Below, piece by piece: positions 16,037 through 25,671 of a DNA stretch of 64,000 nt. The notes beneath the pieces were generated by a model. That model saw only the letters and a list, made by a program, of their open reading frames with translations. It was not told where the DNA came from and did no database searches. Source of the DNA: an uncultured Agathobacter sp. (GTDB lineage Bacteria > Bacillota > Clostridia > Lachnospirales > Lachnospiraceae). The DNA is taken from the NCBI GenBank assembly GCA_934307695.1, contig CAKRCS010000010.1, positions 12,518 through 76,517 on the forward strand, read 5' to 3'. The first letter of the stretch is position 1. Each line of letters starts with the position of its first letter. The translations under genes were made by a program, and so were the position numbers.

Positions 16037-17752
16037 ATGAAGAAAAAAATAATGCCGGTTCTCATCGTTTTGCTGCTGATCGTGGTTGTTGCAGGAGGGC
16101 TGGCCATCTCATCTTATATCAAGAAATACACGCCGTCTACAGAGCGTGCCGATCTAAACGAATATTTTAACGCAGACTCCGACGACATGGTAAGCATCGT
16201 CTTTAACCATGCCAGATCCGAGCAGCGCGCAAAGCAGATCAACGGTCATCTGTATCTGGATTACGGCTTTGTGCATGACTATTTGAATCCCCGTTTTTAC
16301 TGGGATGAAAACGAAAATATCCTGTTCTACACAACTGCAGGCGATGTGATCTCTGCCGACGCGGAATCCTCTTCCTACCTTGTGACCAAGTCCTCCGTTG
16401 ACTTCGGAAGCACAATCGTAAAGGCGACCGCCGGCTCTGCATGGGTCAACATTGATTTTGCACAGCAGTATTCCGACTTTACCTATACATATTATGATTC
16501 TCCATCCCGTATCGTCTTATACAACAAGTGGGGAACCGTCAATGTTGTCTCCGCTTCCAAGGATACCGTTATCCGTGAAAAGGGCGGCATCAAAAGCCCG
16601 ATCCTGTGTGACCTCGCAAGTGATGTGCCGGTCACTGTTCTCGCGGAGGAGGAAAATTGGACAAAGGTTATGACCGACGACGGTATCATCGGCTATGTCC
16701 GCAACAAGTTCTTAAACGAAAAGACGACCGATACCCTCTCGCACGAGTTTACGGAGGAGACCTTTACCCACATTAAGAAGGACTTTGAGATCTGCATGGC
16801 ATGGCATCAGGTATTCAGCACGGATGCCAACGCCGACATTGCCTCCATCCTGTCCTCATCAAAGGGGATCAACGTGGTCTCCCCGACCTGGTTCTACCTC
16901 AACGACAACGAGGGAAACCTTTCCAATCTGGCAAGCCTCGACTATGTAAACTACTGCCACCAGCAGGGCGTTGAGGTGTGGGCGCTTTTCAGCAATCTTG
17001 AAAATACGGAGGTTGACACCACCTATGTGCTGACACACAGCTCCACCCGTCAGAATCTGGTCAATCAGATCGTATCCATGGCGATCCAGTACAATCTCGA
17101 CGGTGTGAATCTGGATTTTGAGGCTATGAACGGTCCGGCTGTCGGTGAGTCCTACATCCAGTTTGTCCGGGAGCTTTCCCTCAAATGTGCCAACAACGGA
17201 ATCGTACTCTCCGTAGACAATTATGTACCGACCGATTACACCGCCTTTTACAACCGCGCGGAGCAGGCAAACTTCGCGGACTATATCGTTATCATGGGAT
17301 ATGATGAGCATTACAGCGGTTCCGATGCCGGATCTGTTGCATCCTTAAGCTGGGTGAAGGAAGGCGTTGAGAATACCTTAAAGGAAGTTCCTTCCGACCA
17401 GATCATCCTCGGAATGCCATTCTATACGAGAGTGTGGTGTCTCACCCCACGTTCGGATGACTCCGACACCGAGATGATCTATGACACGACCTCCGAGGCA
17501 TACGGTATGAACGCCGCTGCAAGGCTGGTCGCTTCAAACGAAGCGGAAAAGGTCTGGCTGGAGGATTGCGGTCAGTTCTACGCCGAGTATGAGAAGAACG
17601 GATCGATCTACAAGATCTGGCTGGAGGACTCCTCCTCCATCGATGAGCGTCTCCGCCTGCTGGACAGCTATTCACTTGCCGGAGCCTCCTTCTGGAAGCT
17701 CGGACTTGAGAGCAGCGACATCTGGGATACCGTGATCAAATACATCAACTGA
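16037..17752 (+). CDS. Membrane-anchored GH18 glycoside hydrolase with SH3-like domain
   Basis: 571 residues. A signal anchor (about 4-25) is followed by a copper-amine-oxidase-N-like segment (about 40-160), an SH3b-like segment (about 165-230) and a GH18 barrel (about 245-570). The catalytic motif is DGVNLDFEAM (about residue 355), the DxxDxDxE pattern of GH18 with the acid Glu present. The C-terminal GASFWKLGLE strand is typical of YaaH/YdhD-like cell wall hydrolases. It probably acts outside the cell on N-acetylglucosamine linkages in peptidoglycan. The convergent neighbour encodes an amidase, another wall enzyme. The start is supported by AAAGGGGG. Confidence 0.9.
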   Translation: MKKKIMPVLIVLLLIVVVAGGLAISSYIKKYTPSTERADLNEYFNADSDDMVSIVFNHARSEQRAKQINGHLYLDYGFVHDYLNPRFYWDENENILFYTTAGDVISADAESSSYLVTKSSVDFGSTIVKATAGSAWVNIDFAQQYSDFTYTYYDSPSRIVLYNKWGTVNVVSASKDTVIREKGGIKSPILCDLASDVPVTVLAEEENWTKVMTDDGIIGYVRNKFLNEKTTDTLSHEFTEETFTHIKKDFEICMAWHQVFSTDANADIASILSSSKGINVVSPTWFYLNDNEGNLSNLASLDYVNYCHQQGVEVWALFSNLENTEVDTTYVLTHSSTRQNLVNQIVSMAIQYNLDGVNLDFEAMNGPAVGESYIQFVRELSLKCANNGIVLSVDNYVPTDYTAFYNRAEQANFADYIVIMGYDEHYSGSDAGSVASLSWVKEGVENTLKEVPSDQIILGMPFYTRVWCLTPRSDDSDTEMIYDTTSEAYGMNAAARLVASNEAEKVWLEDCGQFYAEYEKNGSIYKIWLEDSSSIDERLRLLDSYSLAGASFWKLGLESSDIWDTVIKYIN

Positions 17753-17766
17753 TCGCGTTCCAGGAT

Positions 17767-18483
17767 CTACATTTCTGCGGATGCCGTTTTGCTCTGTGCA
17801 TCCTGCATATAATCACAGATTCCGAAATAGATTGCGCGGGCAACCTTGTTCTGGTACAGTTCCGTGGACAGAAGCTCCGCCTCCCGGTCATTACTTAAAA
17901 ACCCACATTCTACGATAACCGTAGGTGTGGGTGTTTTTTTGAGCATATAATACTCGTTGTTCGCCTTTGTCTTTCTTGGGCTTTCCGGTGCCAGGATCTC
18001 ATCGAGACTCTCCTGCATCGTCATTGCGATCTCCTTTCCCTCCGGTGATTCCGAATAGTAGAACACCTGCGGTCCACATACCGCGCCGTTGGAAAAACTG
18101 TTCTGGTGTACGCTGACCGCCATTACCGGATCAGCCTCCTCGATCACGTGTACGCGCGCGACCATATCCTCGCGCTTCTGGTTCGTGGCATTCTTGTCTG
18201 CCAATATCGCATCCGTATCCCGCGTCATTACTACCCTATAGCCTTTATTTTCAAGCATGGTGCGAAGTCTTAACGCGACCGCCAGATTGATGTCCTTTTC
18301 CAGCACACCATTCACCCCGACCTTGCCCGGATCGTTCGCCCCGTGTCCCGCATCGATCACGATGCAGGGCAGATTTTCCTCCTGCACGGCTTCGGCAGAA
18401 ACAAAAGCTGCCCCACGCCTCGCCAGAAAAAACACCGACACGAGAAGCGTAAGGGCAACTGTTTTGGGAAATATATTTTTCAT
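17767..18483 (-). CDS. cwlD: N-acetylmuramoyl-L-alanine amidase, CwlD-like
   Basis: 238 residues with a signal sequence (about 6-28). The Amidase_3 zinc ligands are visible: His in VIDAGHGANDPGKVG, Glu in VLEKDINLAV, and His in MAVSVHQNSF; VECGFLSNDREAELL carries the catalytic Glu. Length matches B. subtilis CwlD (237), which trims peptidoglycan stems during spore cortex formation. A vegetative wall role is also possible. It converges with the GH18 gene, 14 nt apart. Confidence 0.88.
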   Translation of the reverse strand: MKNIFPKTVALTLLVSVFFLARRGAAFVSAEAVQEENLPCIVIDAGHGANDPGKVGVNGVLEKDINLAVALRLRTMLENKGYRVVMTRDTDAILADKNATNQKREDMVARVHVIEEADPVMAVSVHQNSFSNGAVCGPQVFYYSESPEGKEIAMTMQESLDEILAPESPRKTKANNEYYMLKKTPTPTVIVECGFLSNDREAELLSTELYQNKVARAIYFGICDYMQDAQSKTASAEM

Positions 18484-18543
18484 GGCTCACATCCATTTTC
18501 ACTCACTTGAGACTAATGTATGCAAGTACCATCGGCTTTATGT

Positions 18544-21500
18544 TTATAAAAACTCCTGGATTGTCTTAAGGAAGCTCTCCGCGATATGGTACAAACGGCT
18601 GGTCTGCACTTCGTACTGTGCTCCGGTTTGTTCATCCGCATTCTCTGCGGCAGCATCCATGGCAGAGGCTCCGGTTCTCCGGCTTGCAGTCTGACCGGTA
18701 TAGTGATCCAGCGAAACATTGCTGACCTTTGCGACGCGCAGATCGATTTTCTCCGCGCGGTCATCTCCGAGCGCATCCGCAAGCATTCCAAGGTGATCGG
18801 ACAGAAGCTGCCTCGTCTCCTCACTGTCGGTTGCAAGCATTCCGCTGATGCCGTCCTCCTTCGCCTCGAACGTCGCGGCGACTTTTCCGGTGACACTTCC
18901 GTGGAACAGGATATCAACCATGCCCTTTTCCTTCGTTCCGCGCACGATCTTAAGCGATACTCCCGTAACTCCCTCGCCGGTCTGTATCGGGATCATGTAG
19001 CTTTCCTCCTGTGCCTGCTTCGCACAGATCCCAAGCTGCGTATTCATCAGGCGCAGCGCCCGGATGTCGATGCTGCCCAGATGGTCATCCTCTATGATCA
19101 TGGTGTCCATGACGTGCTCCGCAACATCCGCAAGAGCCTCCTGCGCATCCGCCATCTCGGTCGGGGACTTCACGCTCTCTCCGAACCGCTCAAGGATCAG
19201 CTCCTTCATCTGCGCGATCTGTTCCATTGACTGTGCCGTTGATCCCTTTGCCTTCCACAAGGTCTCAAACATCTTGTTGCGGTCGTTTAGCATCTGCTGC
19301 ACCGCAAGCACGTTGCTGACGGTATTCGGAAGCTGTGCCTTATCCAGAAAATCATAGATTTCCTGCTCCGCCGCAACCGCTTCGCTGACCTGTTCCATCT
19401 GTCCCCGCAGATACTGCTGCTCTGCGGCCGCATCCTCCTGCGCCGCCTCGGAATTTGCCCGTGTGACGACTTCCTTCACCTGCTCCGGGCTCATGTTCTC
19501 GTAATCGGACTCTGCGAGCACCTTTGCCGCCTGCGGTGTCAGCTTCTCCGCCGCGTCATGCAGGCAGTTCGCGTGGTAAGCTGCCATGATCTGATCGTCG
19601 ATCCGCTCATTTTTGGCAACATTATCCACGCCGGAGAACTGATCATCCACCTGATAATCCATAGAGCCTTTGTTTCCGGTACGCACAGCGGTAAGCAGCG
19701 AGCGCATGGTAATGTCGGTTCCCTGCTGCATCAGTGATCCGATCGCAGCTCCGTCCGTCTTTTCCACCTGCGCGATCAGGCGGTAGATTCCGATGTAGGA
19801 GCTTCGCTCCTCCTCGGAAATGTCGTTATTCTGCTCCAATTTCCACAGATATTTCTGGTAGCGCTCGGTGTCCTCGTCGCCAAGCCCGCTTTTTACATCC
19901 GCCGCAGTCTGGTTGAGCGTGTCCATATCCATATCAAGCGGATTGATCCCTTTTTGGATCATCTCCACCACAACCTTCGGAGTCAGGCTTGTAAATGCGC
20001 GGTTGACCGCCTCATCCTTCGCCTTGACGAGCGCGATATTTTCCGGCGTAAGCTCGGTATTGTTGTATGCTAAGATCCGCACTGCCCGGCGGTTTGCATC
20101 TGTCGTATCAAGTCCGAGATCTTTTAGTATATCGTCCACGTTGGCAAACGCCTTTTGGATGGAGTCGCCCATATCCTTGCGCGGGGCTGTCATGAGTGTC
20201 TCGTAGCTCTCATTCGCCTTGTCGAGCTTGTTTTTCAGCTCCATTCCCGCTTCGTGCAGGCTGTCAAGCGTATCCACTGTTTTCGGTCGGATCACATACG
20301 CCGGAGCCGTTTTTAAGTCATCTAAAACCTGACAGGTCTCCTTGAAAACAGCAACGTTTTCTTTAGTGTCAATGCCTTCGCTCTCCAAAAGTCTCTGATA
20401 GTAGCTGTCCTCCTGCCCTTTCAAGTCGTCCACCAGCTCTACAAGCGGCTTGGTATCGATGGAAATGCCTTTTTTCAGGAGTGCATAATTCGCCTCCGAG
20501 GTCATCGCCAGACGAATCTCCTCAAGCTGCCGCTTCGCCGTCAAAAAGGCAAGCCCCTGCTCCGAGAGGATCTGTTTGGCAGCCTCTGCCGTACCGGAAT
20601 TGTTTTCCCCTGCGGCATCGTTTTCCCTTGCATGCTCGGCAGCCTTTAGGTTCTCTACCGTAAGCGGCTGATCCTTCGCAAGCACATACGCGACATCCTC
20701 ATCGGTCGCATCCTCCACGATCTTAGCACTCTCCTGCGCGCGGTCTCTTAATGACCAGCCATCGGCAAGCATCGCATCCATCGGGTGCGCTCCCTCCGAT
20801 ATGGCATCACACATTTTCTGGTAGATCGCGCCATCTACGCTGTTTTCATTCCATCCGGCAATCTGGTCGGAAACTGCCCGCAGATCCTGTAAATATGTGA
20901 GATTGTCCGCAGTCAGCGGCAAGCCCTGCTCCAGCAAAAAGCGGCTGTCCTGCAAGGTCTGTTCATTTACCTCCAAGCCTGCGCTTTGGATGATCTGTGC
21001 GATCTGATCCTGCAGCTGTGCAAAATCAGCATCACTCATGCCTGCTTCTCCGCTGCGGCTCTCGCTGATACTGTACTCGGCGCGGTAGATATTGGCGATC
21101 GTTGGCGGCAGCGCATTTTTGATCAGGTAAGAAATGGCATCTGCGCCCAAGGGTGCAAGCTGTCCTGCCTTCTCCCCCGCGTCTGCCATGTCGTTTATGT
21201 TCTGCGCGGTCTGCGGAAGATCCTGCGCCATCAGCTGTGCCGCAATCTGCTGCGCCACCTCCACGCTTCCGGTGATCTCGGCAAGCTGCTCCTCGGACAA
21301 TGTGTCCCCATACGCCGAGATATCCACGCCCGCCTTGGCGAGCGCCGCCTTGATCTTGTCTGTGACCGTGATGATCGTCTTTGTGTCGGTATCCGCAACG
21401 GAATAACCATCCTCCTGCATCTGCTTTAAGTCCGCTTCCGAGGTCGTGTTAGCAACAACTGCCATCTCGTTGCTGCGCTCTGCCGCAGAGGTATCATCCG

Positions 21501-21747
21501 CTGTCAACGTATCTGCTACGGTTTTGTCATGCTCTGCGGTTGGGCGTGAGTAGGTAGTCTGTGACATATCGACGGTCTCTGCCGCATGGATGCTCGTCTC
21601 GTCATCCTTTTTTACAGTGCCTGCCACATGGACTCCGCCGCTCTTGTCGGCTCCCTGTGCTATGTAATTCTCAATTCCCTTGGTATTTTCCTGCGTGTTG
21701 TGACTATATGATAAACTGTCCAAAAGCTTTGTCTGATCTACCTGCAT
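18544..21747 (-). CDS. Large repeat protein with FliK-like C-terminus (DUF6240-like)
   Basis: 1067 residues, acidic, no signal peptide. A short motif of the form LPxTxxNI recurs at about residues 177, 213, 276, 360 (QPLTVENL), 564 (TELTPENI) and 806, each starting a helical segment. The C-terminal region (about 915-1015) has the strand-helix pattern and the sequence VSLKIVRGTKEKGMVDILFH, followed by LLSDHLGMLADAL, like the FliK hook-length-control C-terminal domain. A near-consensus sigma-28 promoter lies upstream. Both point to a flagellar role, perhaps a hook-length or export-gate factor. The DUF6240 label is from memory. It is not in a flagellar operon. Confidence 0.65.
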   Translation of the reverse strand: MQVDQTKLLDSLSYSHNTQENTKGIENYIAQGADKSGGVHVAGTVKKDDETSIHAAETVDMSQTTYSRPTAEHDKTVADTLTADDTSAAERSNEMAVVANTTSEADLKQMQEDGYSVADTDTKTIITVTDKIKAALAKAGVDISAYGDTLSEEQLAEITGSVEVAQQIAAQLMAQDLPQTAQNINDMADAGEKAGQLAPLGADAISYLIKNALPPTIANIYRAEYSISESRSGEAGMSDADFAQLQDQIAQIIQSAGLEVNEQTLQDSRFLLEQGLPLTADNLTYLQDLRAVSDQIAGWNENSVDGAIYQKMCDAISEGAHPMDAMLADGWSLRDRAQESAKIVEDATDEDVAYVLAKDQPLTVENLKAAEHARENDAAGENNSGTAEAAKQILSEQGLAFLTAKRQLEEIRLAMTSEANYALLKKGISIDTKPLVELVDDLKGQEDSYYQRLLESEGIDTKENVAVFKETCQVLDDLKTAPAYVIRPKTVDTLDSLHEAGMELKNKLDKANESYETLMTAPRKDMGDSIQKAFANVDDILKDLGLDTTDANRRAVRILAYNNTELTPENIALVKAKDEAVNRAFTSLTPKVVVEMIQKGINPLDMDMDTLNQTAADVKSGLGDEDTERYQKYLWKLEQNNDISEEERSSYIGIYRLIAQVEKTDGAAIGSLMQQGTDITMRSLLTAVRTGNKGSMDYQVDDQFSGVDNVAKNERIDDQIMAAYHANCLHDAAEKLTPQAAKVLAESDYENMSPEQVKEVVTRANSEAAQEDAAAEQQYLRGQMEQVSEAVAAEQEIYDFLDKAQLPNTVSNVLAVQQMLNDRNKMFETLWKAKGSTAQSMEQIAQMKELILERFGESVKSPTEMADAQEALADVAEHVMDTMIIEDDHLGSIDIRALRLMNTQLGICAKQAQEESYMIPIQTGEGVTGVSLKIVRGTKEKGMVDILFHGSVTGKVAATFEAKEDGISGMLATDSEETRQLLSDHLGMLADALGDDRAEKIDLRVAKVSNVSLDHYTGQTASRRTGASAMDAAAENADEQTGAQYEVQTSRLYHIAESFLKTIQEFL

Positions 21748-21819
21748 ACCGCACCTCGTTTCTATGTGACGGTTCGATGTCCCGCATATCTCCGGTGCCG
21801 AATCGTTACTCTATGGAAT

Positions 21820-21846
21820 ATATCGGCTCATCCGGTGCATAAATTA
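21820..21846 (-). promoter_or_regulatory. Sigma-28 (SigD)-type promoter of the FliK-like gene
   Basis: Minus strand: TAAT (21846-21843), 15 bp, GCCGATAT (21827-21820). The -10 box matches the sigma-28 consensus and the spacing is standard. It lies 72 nt before the ATG. Confidence 0.7.
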
Positions 21847-22095
21847 AGTTCCGGAGACATTCCTGTTAAATGGAAATGTGCCGGCTCTGCCGCTGCGCTT
21901 ACTTTTGCGCTGTGTGAAGCAGTTTTTCCGGAAATTTCTTGCCTGGGTCTCCCCTTTGGGCTATATTTAACTTACATGCGGCAGGGAAAATTTGAAAATT
22001 TCTGCGGAATAAATTTATCATCCCCAGCAAATGGAGGGTTTCCGCCTGGGGCGGGGTGCTTTCAAAAAAGTGTAATTTGAGTGGAGGAAATGATT
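21847..22095. other. Intergenic region between divergent genes
   Basis: No gene is supported here. It carries the leader of the DUF1287 gene: CCCCAG/CTGGGG arms around 22022-22052 form a hairpin, and GGAGG lies at the end. A weak TTGAAA-17-TTATCA promoter may lie near 21992-22020. Confidence 0.4.
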
Positions 22096-22770
22096 ATGAA
22101 AAAAAGTGCATCAAGAAAAAAGCTGATTGTTGCGGCGGTTATCGCAATTCTGATCGTTTTTGCGATCGTGCTTCTGTACCACTTCAACTATATCCCGCAC
22201 CGCAAATATTCCGGTGAGCATTTCGGGATCACGCAGTACATCAGCGGCACAGACCGGGATGGAGACGGGATTGACGATCAGACCGATCTGTTAAATTCGG
22301 TGCGCGCCTATCTGGATACAAAGCCTAAGTACAAAAGCAAATACTATACGTCCGGTTACCCGGATGATGAATACGGTGTCTGCACGGATGTGGTAGCGTT
22401 TGGACTTCTTGGTGCCGGATACGATCTTCAGGAGCTGATGGATGCGGATATCACGCAGTCCCCGGAGGATTACGGAATTGAAAAACCGGATAAAAATATT
22501 GACTTCCGCCGCGTGGTCAACATGGCGGTCTATTTTAAAAAGTATGCCGTTTCGCTGACTACCGACACCAGTGAGATCGACCAGTGGCAGGGCGGCGATA
22601 TTGTCGTGTGGAAACATCATGTGGGCGTTATCTCTGATATGCGCAATTCCAAGGGCGTGCCTTTCGTGCTGCACAACGGCTCCCCGTATCAGGCGGGATA
22701 TGAGCAGGATGTGTTAGAAACGTATGGAGAGATCCTTGGTCATTACAGAATCTCTCCACTCTCTGAATAA
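22096..22770 (+). CDS. DUF1287 family membrane-anchored protein
   Basis: 224 residues from the ATG at 22096, preceded by GTGGAGGAA (the GTG at 22081 would place the ribosome binding site inside the gene). A signal anchor (about 9-30) is followed by a DUF1287 domain: DTKPKYKSKYY, GVCTDVVAFGLLGAGYDLQE, then WQGGDIVVWKHHVGVISD and the C-terminal GHYRI. The Cys, two His and Asp pattern suggests an NlpC/P60-like cysteine hydrolase acting outside the membrane, but no reaction is proven for the family. Monocistronic. Confidence 0.85.
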   Translation: MKKSASRKKLIVAAVIAILIVFAIVLLYHFNYIPHRKYSGEHFGITQYISGTDRDGDGIDDQTDLLNSVRAYLDTKPKYKSKYYTSGYPDDEYGVCTDVVAFGLLGAGYDLQELMDADITQSPEDYGIEKPDKNIDFRRVVNMAVYFKKYAVSLTTDTSEIDQWQGGDIVVWKHHVGVISDMRNSKGVPFVLHNGSPYQAGYEQDVLETYGEILGHYRISPLSE

Positions 22771-22829
22771 TAATTAACTGCGCTCCGGTCTTAGACTTAT
22801 CCAGCTTCGGGATGCCGGGTAATGAAAAA

Positions 22830-23264
22830 TCACTTCATTTGCTGAATGCGCTTGTTCATCCTCTCTGCCTCTTTGCGGTAATAGCACATGAAAAGCGCCC
22901 GTAGGATAAATGCCACTCCAATCTGAATTGCCGCGATTATAATTCCCTGGAAAATAGATTGGGCACCACCCAGCCAGCCGACGGCATAAGCAACGATCGT
23001 GTAGACCACGCACCCGATTCCCATGTGGATCAGTACCCGGATCGGCATTGGCAGATTGTCTTTTTGGTATACGACAGATGGGAGTCCAAATCCCAAGCCT
23101 ACCACAATACAGCCGGTAACCATCTTCGTAAACCGGTAATTATCCAAACTGAAATTCCCACCGTATGCAATATCAAAAACAATTCCTGTCAGGCAAAAGA
23201 TTGCCAGTGCAACTCCGATACTCATAACCGTAGCGCTGATCATGCTTTTCGTTATCTCTTTCAT
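22830..23264 (-). CDS. DUF3021 family membrane protein
   Basis: 144 residues from the ATG at 23264, with AGGAGGAGAA upstream. Four hydrophobic segments (about 9-27, 46-66, 78-98, 105-125) and a charged tail ending MNKRIQQMK. DUF3021 proteins are found next to a LytTR DNA-binding protein, as here, and are thought to control it from the membrane. The gene lies 13 nt after the LytTR gene. Confidence 0.85.
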   Translation of the reverse strand: MKEITKSMISATVMSIGVALAIFCLTGIVFDIAYGGNFSLDNYRFTKMVTGCIVVGLGFGLPSVVYQKDNLPMPIRVLIHMGIGCVVYTIVAYAVGWLGGAQSIFQGIIIAAIQIGVAFILRALFMCYYRKEAERMNKRIQQMK

Positions 23265-23277
23265 CGTTCTTCTCCTC

Positions 23278-23715
23278 CTATAAGCCAAGATATTTTTTAA
23301 ATTGTGGCAGATACCTTCTTGACACATAATCCTTGCATCCATTCTTCAATTTCAAAAGAAGGGTTCCGCTAAATCCGCTCTCAACACTATCCATATAAGA
23401 TAAGTTTACCAGTGTGGATTTTGATATCTGCATAAACTGCTTTCCCAACTGCTGCTCCAATTCATAGAGCCGCTTTCTCGATCGGTAACTTCGGTCTTTT
23501 CCGTAAATGACCGTATCCCCATTCTCCACCCTGACCATGTATATTTCCTTTGGCAGCAAAATAATGATATCCTTTTCATTCTGCAGGGCTGTGACCGGAC
23601 TTTCGTTCAAGCTGAATCCATCGATCACACGCTGGATCTCGTCTGTCATCCTGTCCGTATAAATAATGGCGTATGGTTCTTTGTATTCCGTCGAAAGTGC
23701 TACACTTACTTTCAT
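23278..23715 (-). CDS. LytTR DNA-binding regulator (paired with DUF3021)
   Basis: 145 residues from the ATG at 23715, with AAAGGAGAAT upstream. The C-terminal ~95 residues are a LytTR domain: IYMVRVENGDTVIYG, YELEQQLGKQFMQISKSTLV, then VSRRYLPQFKKYLGL. The N-terminal ~45 residues are short and lack a phospho-acceptor receiver. Such LytTR/DUF3021 pairs regulate their own operon and membrane or transport genes; the target cannot be read here. Confidence 0.88.
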   Translation of the reverse strand: MKVSVALSTEYKEPYAIIYTDRMTDEIQRVIDGFSLNESPVTALQNEKDIIILLPKEIYMVRVENGDTVIYGKDRSYRSRKRLYELEQQLGKQFMQISKSTLVNLSYMDSVESGFSGTLLLKLKNGCKDYVSRRYLPQFKKYLGL

Positions 23716-23815
23716 ATTTGATTCTCCTTTCGCTTCGTTGAGGACATCATACAATATCTTAACCGCCTTGTCTCACATTTCGCGATAAGTGGCAAAAAAC
23801 AATAGGTAAACTGCA

Positions 23816-23843
23816 ACACCCCGAAGCTGACGCTCCGGGGTGT
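23816..23843 (-). terminator. GC-rich hairpin after the XRE gene
   Basis: ACACCCCG (23816-23823) and CGGGGTGT (23836-23843) with a 12-nt loop. No clear T-run follows on either strand, so it may be a weak terminator or an RNA-stability hairpin. Confidence 0.4.
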
Positions 23844-23847
23844 AATA

Positions 23848-23895
23848 ATCTTGCTTATTATCTTGCTTACTATCTTGCGTATTATCTTACTATTT
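23848..23895. repeat. Four tandem 12-bp repeats
   Basis: Units at 23848, 23860, 23872 and 23884 of the form ATCTTGCTTATT, with one to three changes in the later copies. The last copy overlaps the stop codon of the XRE gene. Confidence 0.85.
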
Positions 23896-25203
23896 AAATT
23901 TTTTCCGGAGATATACCAGAACAACCGCCAGACATTCGATGCCGTAAACGCCCCAGAAAATAGCGCGCCGGACTGCTGCGGTCTGCTCAGCCTCCTTTAG
24001 GTCTTGCTGGGTGCACACCGTGATCGGAAGGATCGTTCCGTCCTTTGCGGGATACCGGATGGTAACGACGTTTTTGTTGCGAGCCACATACTCGCAGACC
24101 ACGTTGCCGTTCCTGTCCTCCAGCCTGCGCGTCAAAGCCTCCTCCTCGCTGATCTCGTTGCCATTCTGATCGTAATAGGTGCCTGCGCCGCTGTCCTCAC
24201 TGGCAATCTCCACCGCATCCCCGTATGAGGTCGCTCCGTATTCATAATCCGCCGGAATATCCTGCTCCATATATTTGATGAAGCTGTCGTAATCCTCAAA
24301 CGTCGTGCCTTTCATAAGGCTGAACGGTTCCGCGATCCAGATGGAAGTGGTAAGCTGTTCCGCCACAAATGTTACTGCCAACAGTGCGATCAGCACGATC
24401 GCGCAGCTGCGTTTCAGCTTATGGTTGTGCTGATAAGCCAAAAGCTCTTCCCCGGACAGCGTATATGTGCCTCTTTTTATAAGGGTTGCATTGAAAAAAT
24501 ACAACACGATGGCGTAGATCAGCAGACATACCGCCGCACCTACCGCGCCCCAAGCGAGCATACTGCCGGCTTCAAGCCCAAGGTTTGCGCCAACCAGAAG
24601 CAGCGGAGCGCAAAAACCGATAAAACCGATTGTCAATCCGATTGACTTCTGTGCCAGGCAGATAACTTTTCTCTTGTAACCGGAAAGCATCTCCTCATCC
24701 AGCCCTGCGTCCTCCACGCTTAAAAATGCCCGGTTTACGAATATTGCCTGACAGACTATGCTTGCGGCAAAAAAGAGCATTCCAAGGAAAAATCCCAACA
24801 CCGCCTTTAAAAATGCCAGATTGCAGATCAGCGCAACGATCAGACCGACCGCCGAAACTCCCATCGCGATATAGAAGCAGTTCGTATACTGCGTCAGCGT
24901 GGACTTTAACAATCGCTGGCGCTGTTTTTCTGCCTTTGGCGTCGTCTCGTCTGCACTCTCTGATGCCTCGGCGCGCTCCGTCGGTGATTTCCGTTCCCCG
25001 CGGAGCAATTCGTCGCAGGTCACATCAAAGATTTCCGCAATGATCGGAATTACCGCCAGATCCGGTGCGCCGTCGTTTCGCTCCCACCGGCTGACCGTCT
25101 TGTCTGATACATTCAGGCGATCCGCCAACTCCTTCTGTGTCATGCCATTTGCTTTTCGTAATGCGGCAATAAAACCGCCGATCGTTTTCTTTTCCATAGT
25201 CAT
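23890..25203 (-). CDS. XRE-family regulator with membrane domain
   Basis: 437 residues. The N-terminus is a Cro/C1 helix-turn-helix: IAALRKANGMTQKELADRLN, then VSDKTVSRWERNDGAPDL (about residues 10-60). Four or more hydrophobic segments follow (about 105-165, 185-250, 268-285), then a ~110-residue extracytoplasmic part and a C-terminal helix (about 412-432). Such proteins may sense wall or membrane signals and regulate nearby genes, but the target is unknown. The start is ATG at 25203. Confidence 0.8.
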   Translation of the reverse strand: MTMEKKTIGGFIAALRKANGMTQKELADRLNVSDKTVSRWERNDGAPDLAVIPIIAEIFDVTCDELLRGERKSPTERAEASESADETTPKAEKQRQRLLKSTLTQYTNCFYIAMGVSAVGLIVALICNLAFLKAVLGFFLGMLFFAASIVCQAIFVNRAFLSVEDAGLDEEMLSGYKRKVICLAQKSIGLTIGFIGFCAPLLLVGANLGLEAGSMLAWGAVGAAVCLLIYAIVLYFFNATLIKRGTYTLSGEELLAYQHNHKLKRSCAIVLIALLAVTFVAEQLTTSIWIAEPFSLMKGTTFEDYDSFIKYMEQDIPADYEYGATSYGDAVEIASEDSGAGTYYDQNGNEISEEEALTRRLEDRNGNVVCEYVARNKNVVTIRYPAKDGTILPITVCTQQDLKEAEQTAAVRRAIFWGVYGIECLAVVLVYLRKKFK

Positions 25204-25341
25204 CCTCCTCCCGGATATGCAAAGCTGCTTTTGTTTTCACCTTGATTCTACGTTTCCGAGGGTGAGAATACCACCCAAAAGACTTGGAATCTCTCTCATA
25301 TTCCGGGAATTACATATAAACAGCGAATCCACGCCACCCGA

Positions 25342-25650
25342 TCAGGCATCTTTTAGAAATTCTGTATGATAAATTACTTCCTTTCCAAGACTTTTTGCAA
25401 ACGCAATCTCCTTCTTCACCTGCTCGCCAATATAGCCGTGAAGATCAACCACATAAACCGCATCTGCAAGTTCTATCTTTTTAAAATGTGCCGAATTTAG
25501 AGCTTTTATATCCTCTTCGCCAAGCTCCAATTTATCTTCATTATAAACACATTGCAGCACACACATATCATGCTTTGCCTCCAAATCAAACGCAATTCGT
25601 TTCATTTCTTCCGCAAATTTCATGCTTCCGCAGATCGTAGCTATTTTCAA
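25342..25650 (-). CDS. DUF4406 / nucleoside 2-deoxyribosyltransferase-like protein
   Basis: 102 residues. The N-terminus MKIATICGSMKFAEEMKRIA and the segment KKIELADAVYVVDLHGYIGE match small Rossmann-like proteins related to nucleoside 2-deoxyribosyltransferases and DUF4406. The Gly-Ser near residue 8 and the Asp/Tyr/Gly-Glu segment are the conserved points. Substrate not determinable. It lies 22 nt before msrA in the downstream direction. Confidence 0.7.
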   Translation of the reverse strand: MKIATICGSMKFAEEMKRIAFDLEAKHDMCVLQCVYNEDKLELGEEDIKALNSAHFKKIELADAVYVVDLHGYIGEQVKKEIAFAKSLGKEVIYHTEFLKDA

Positions 25651-25671
25651 AGTTGCTCCTCCATAAGATTT

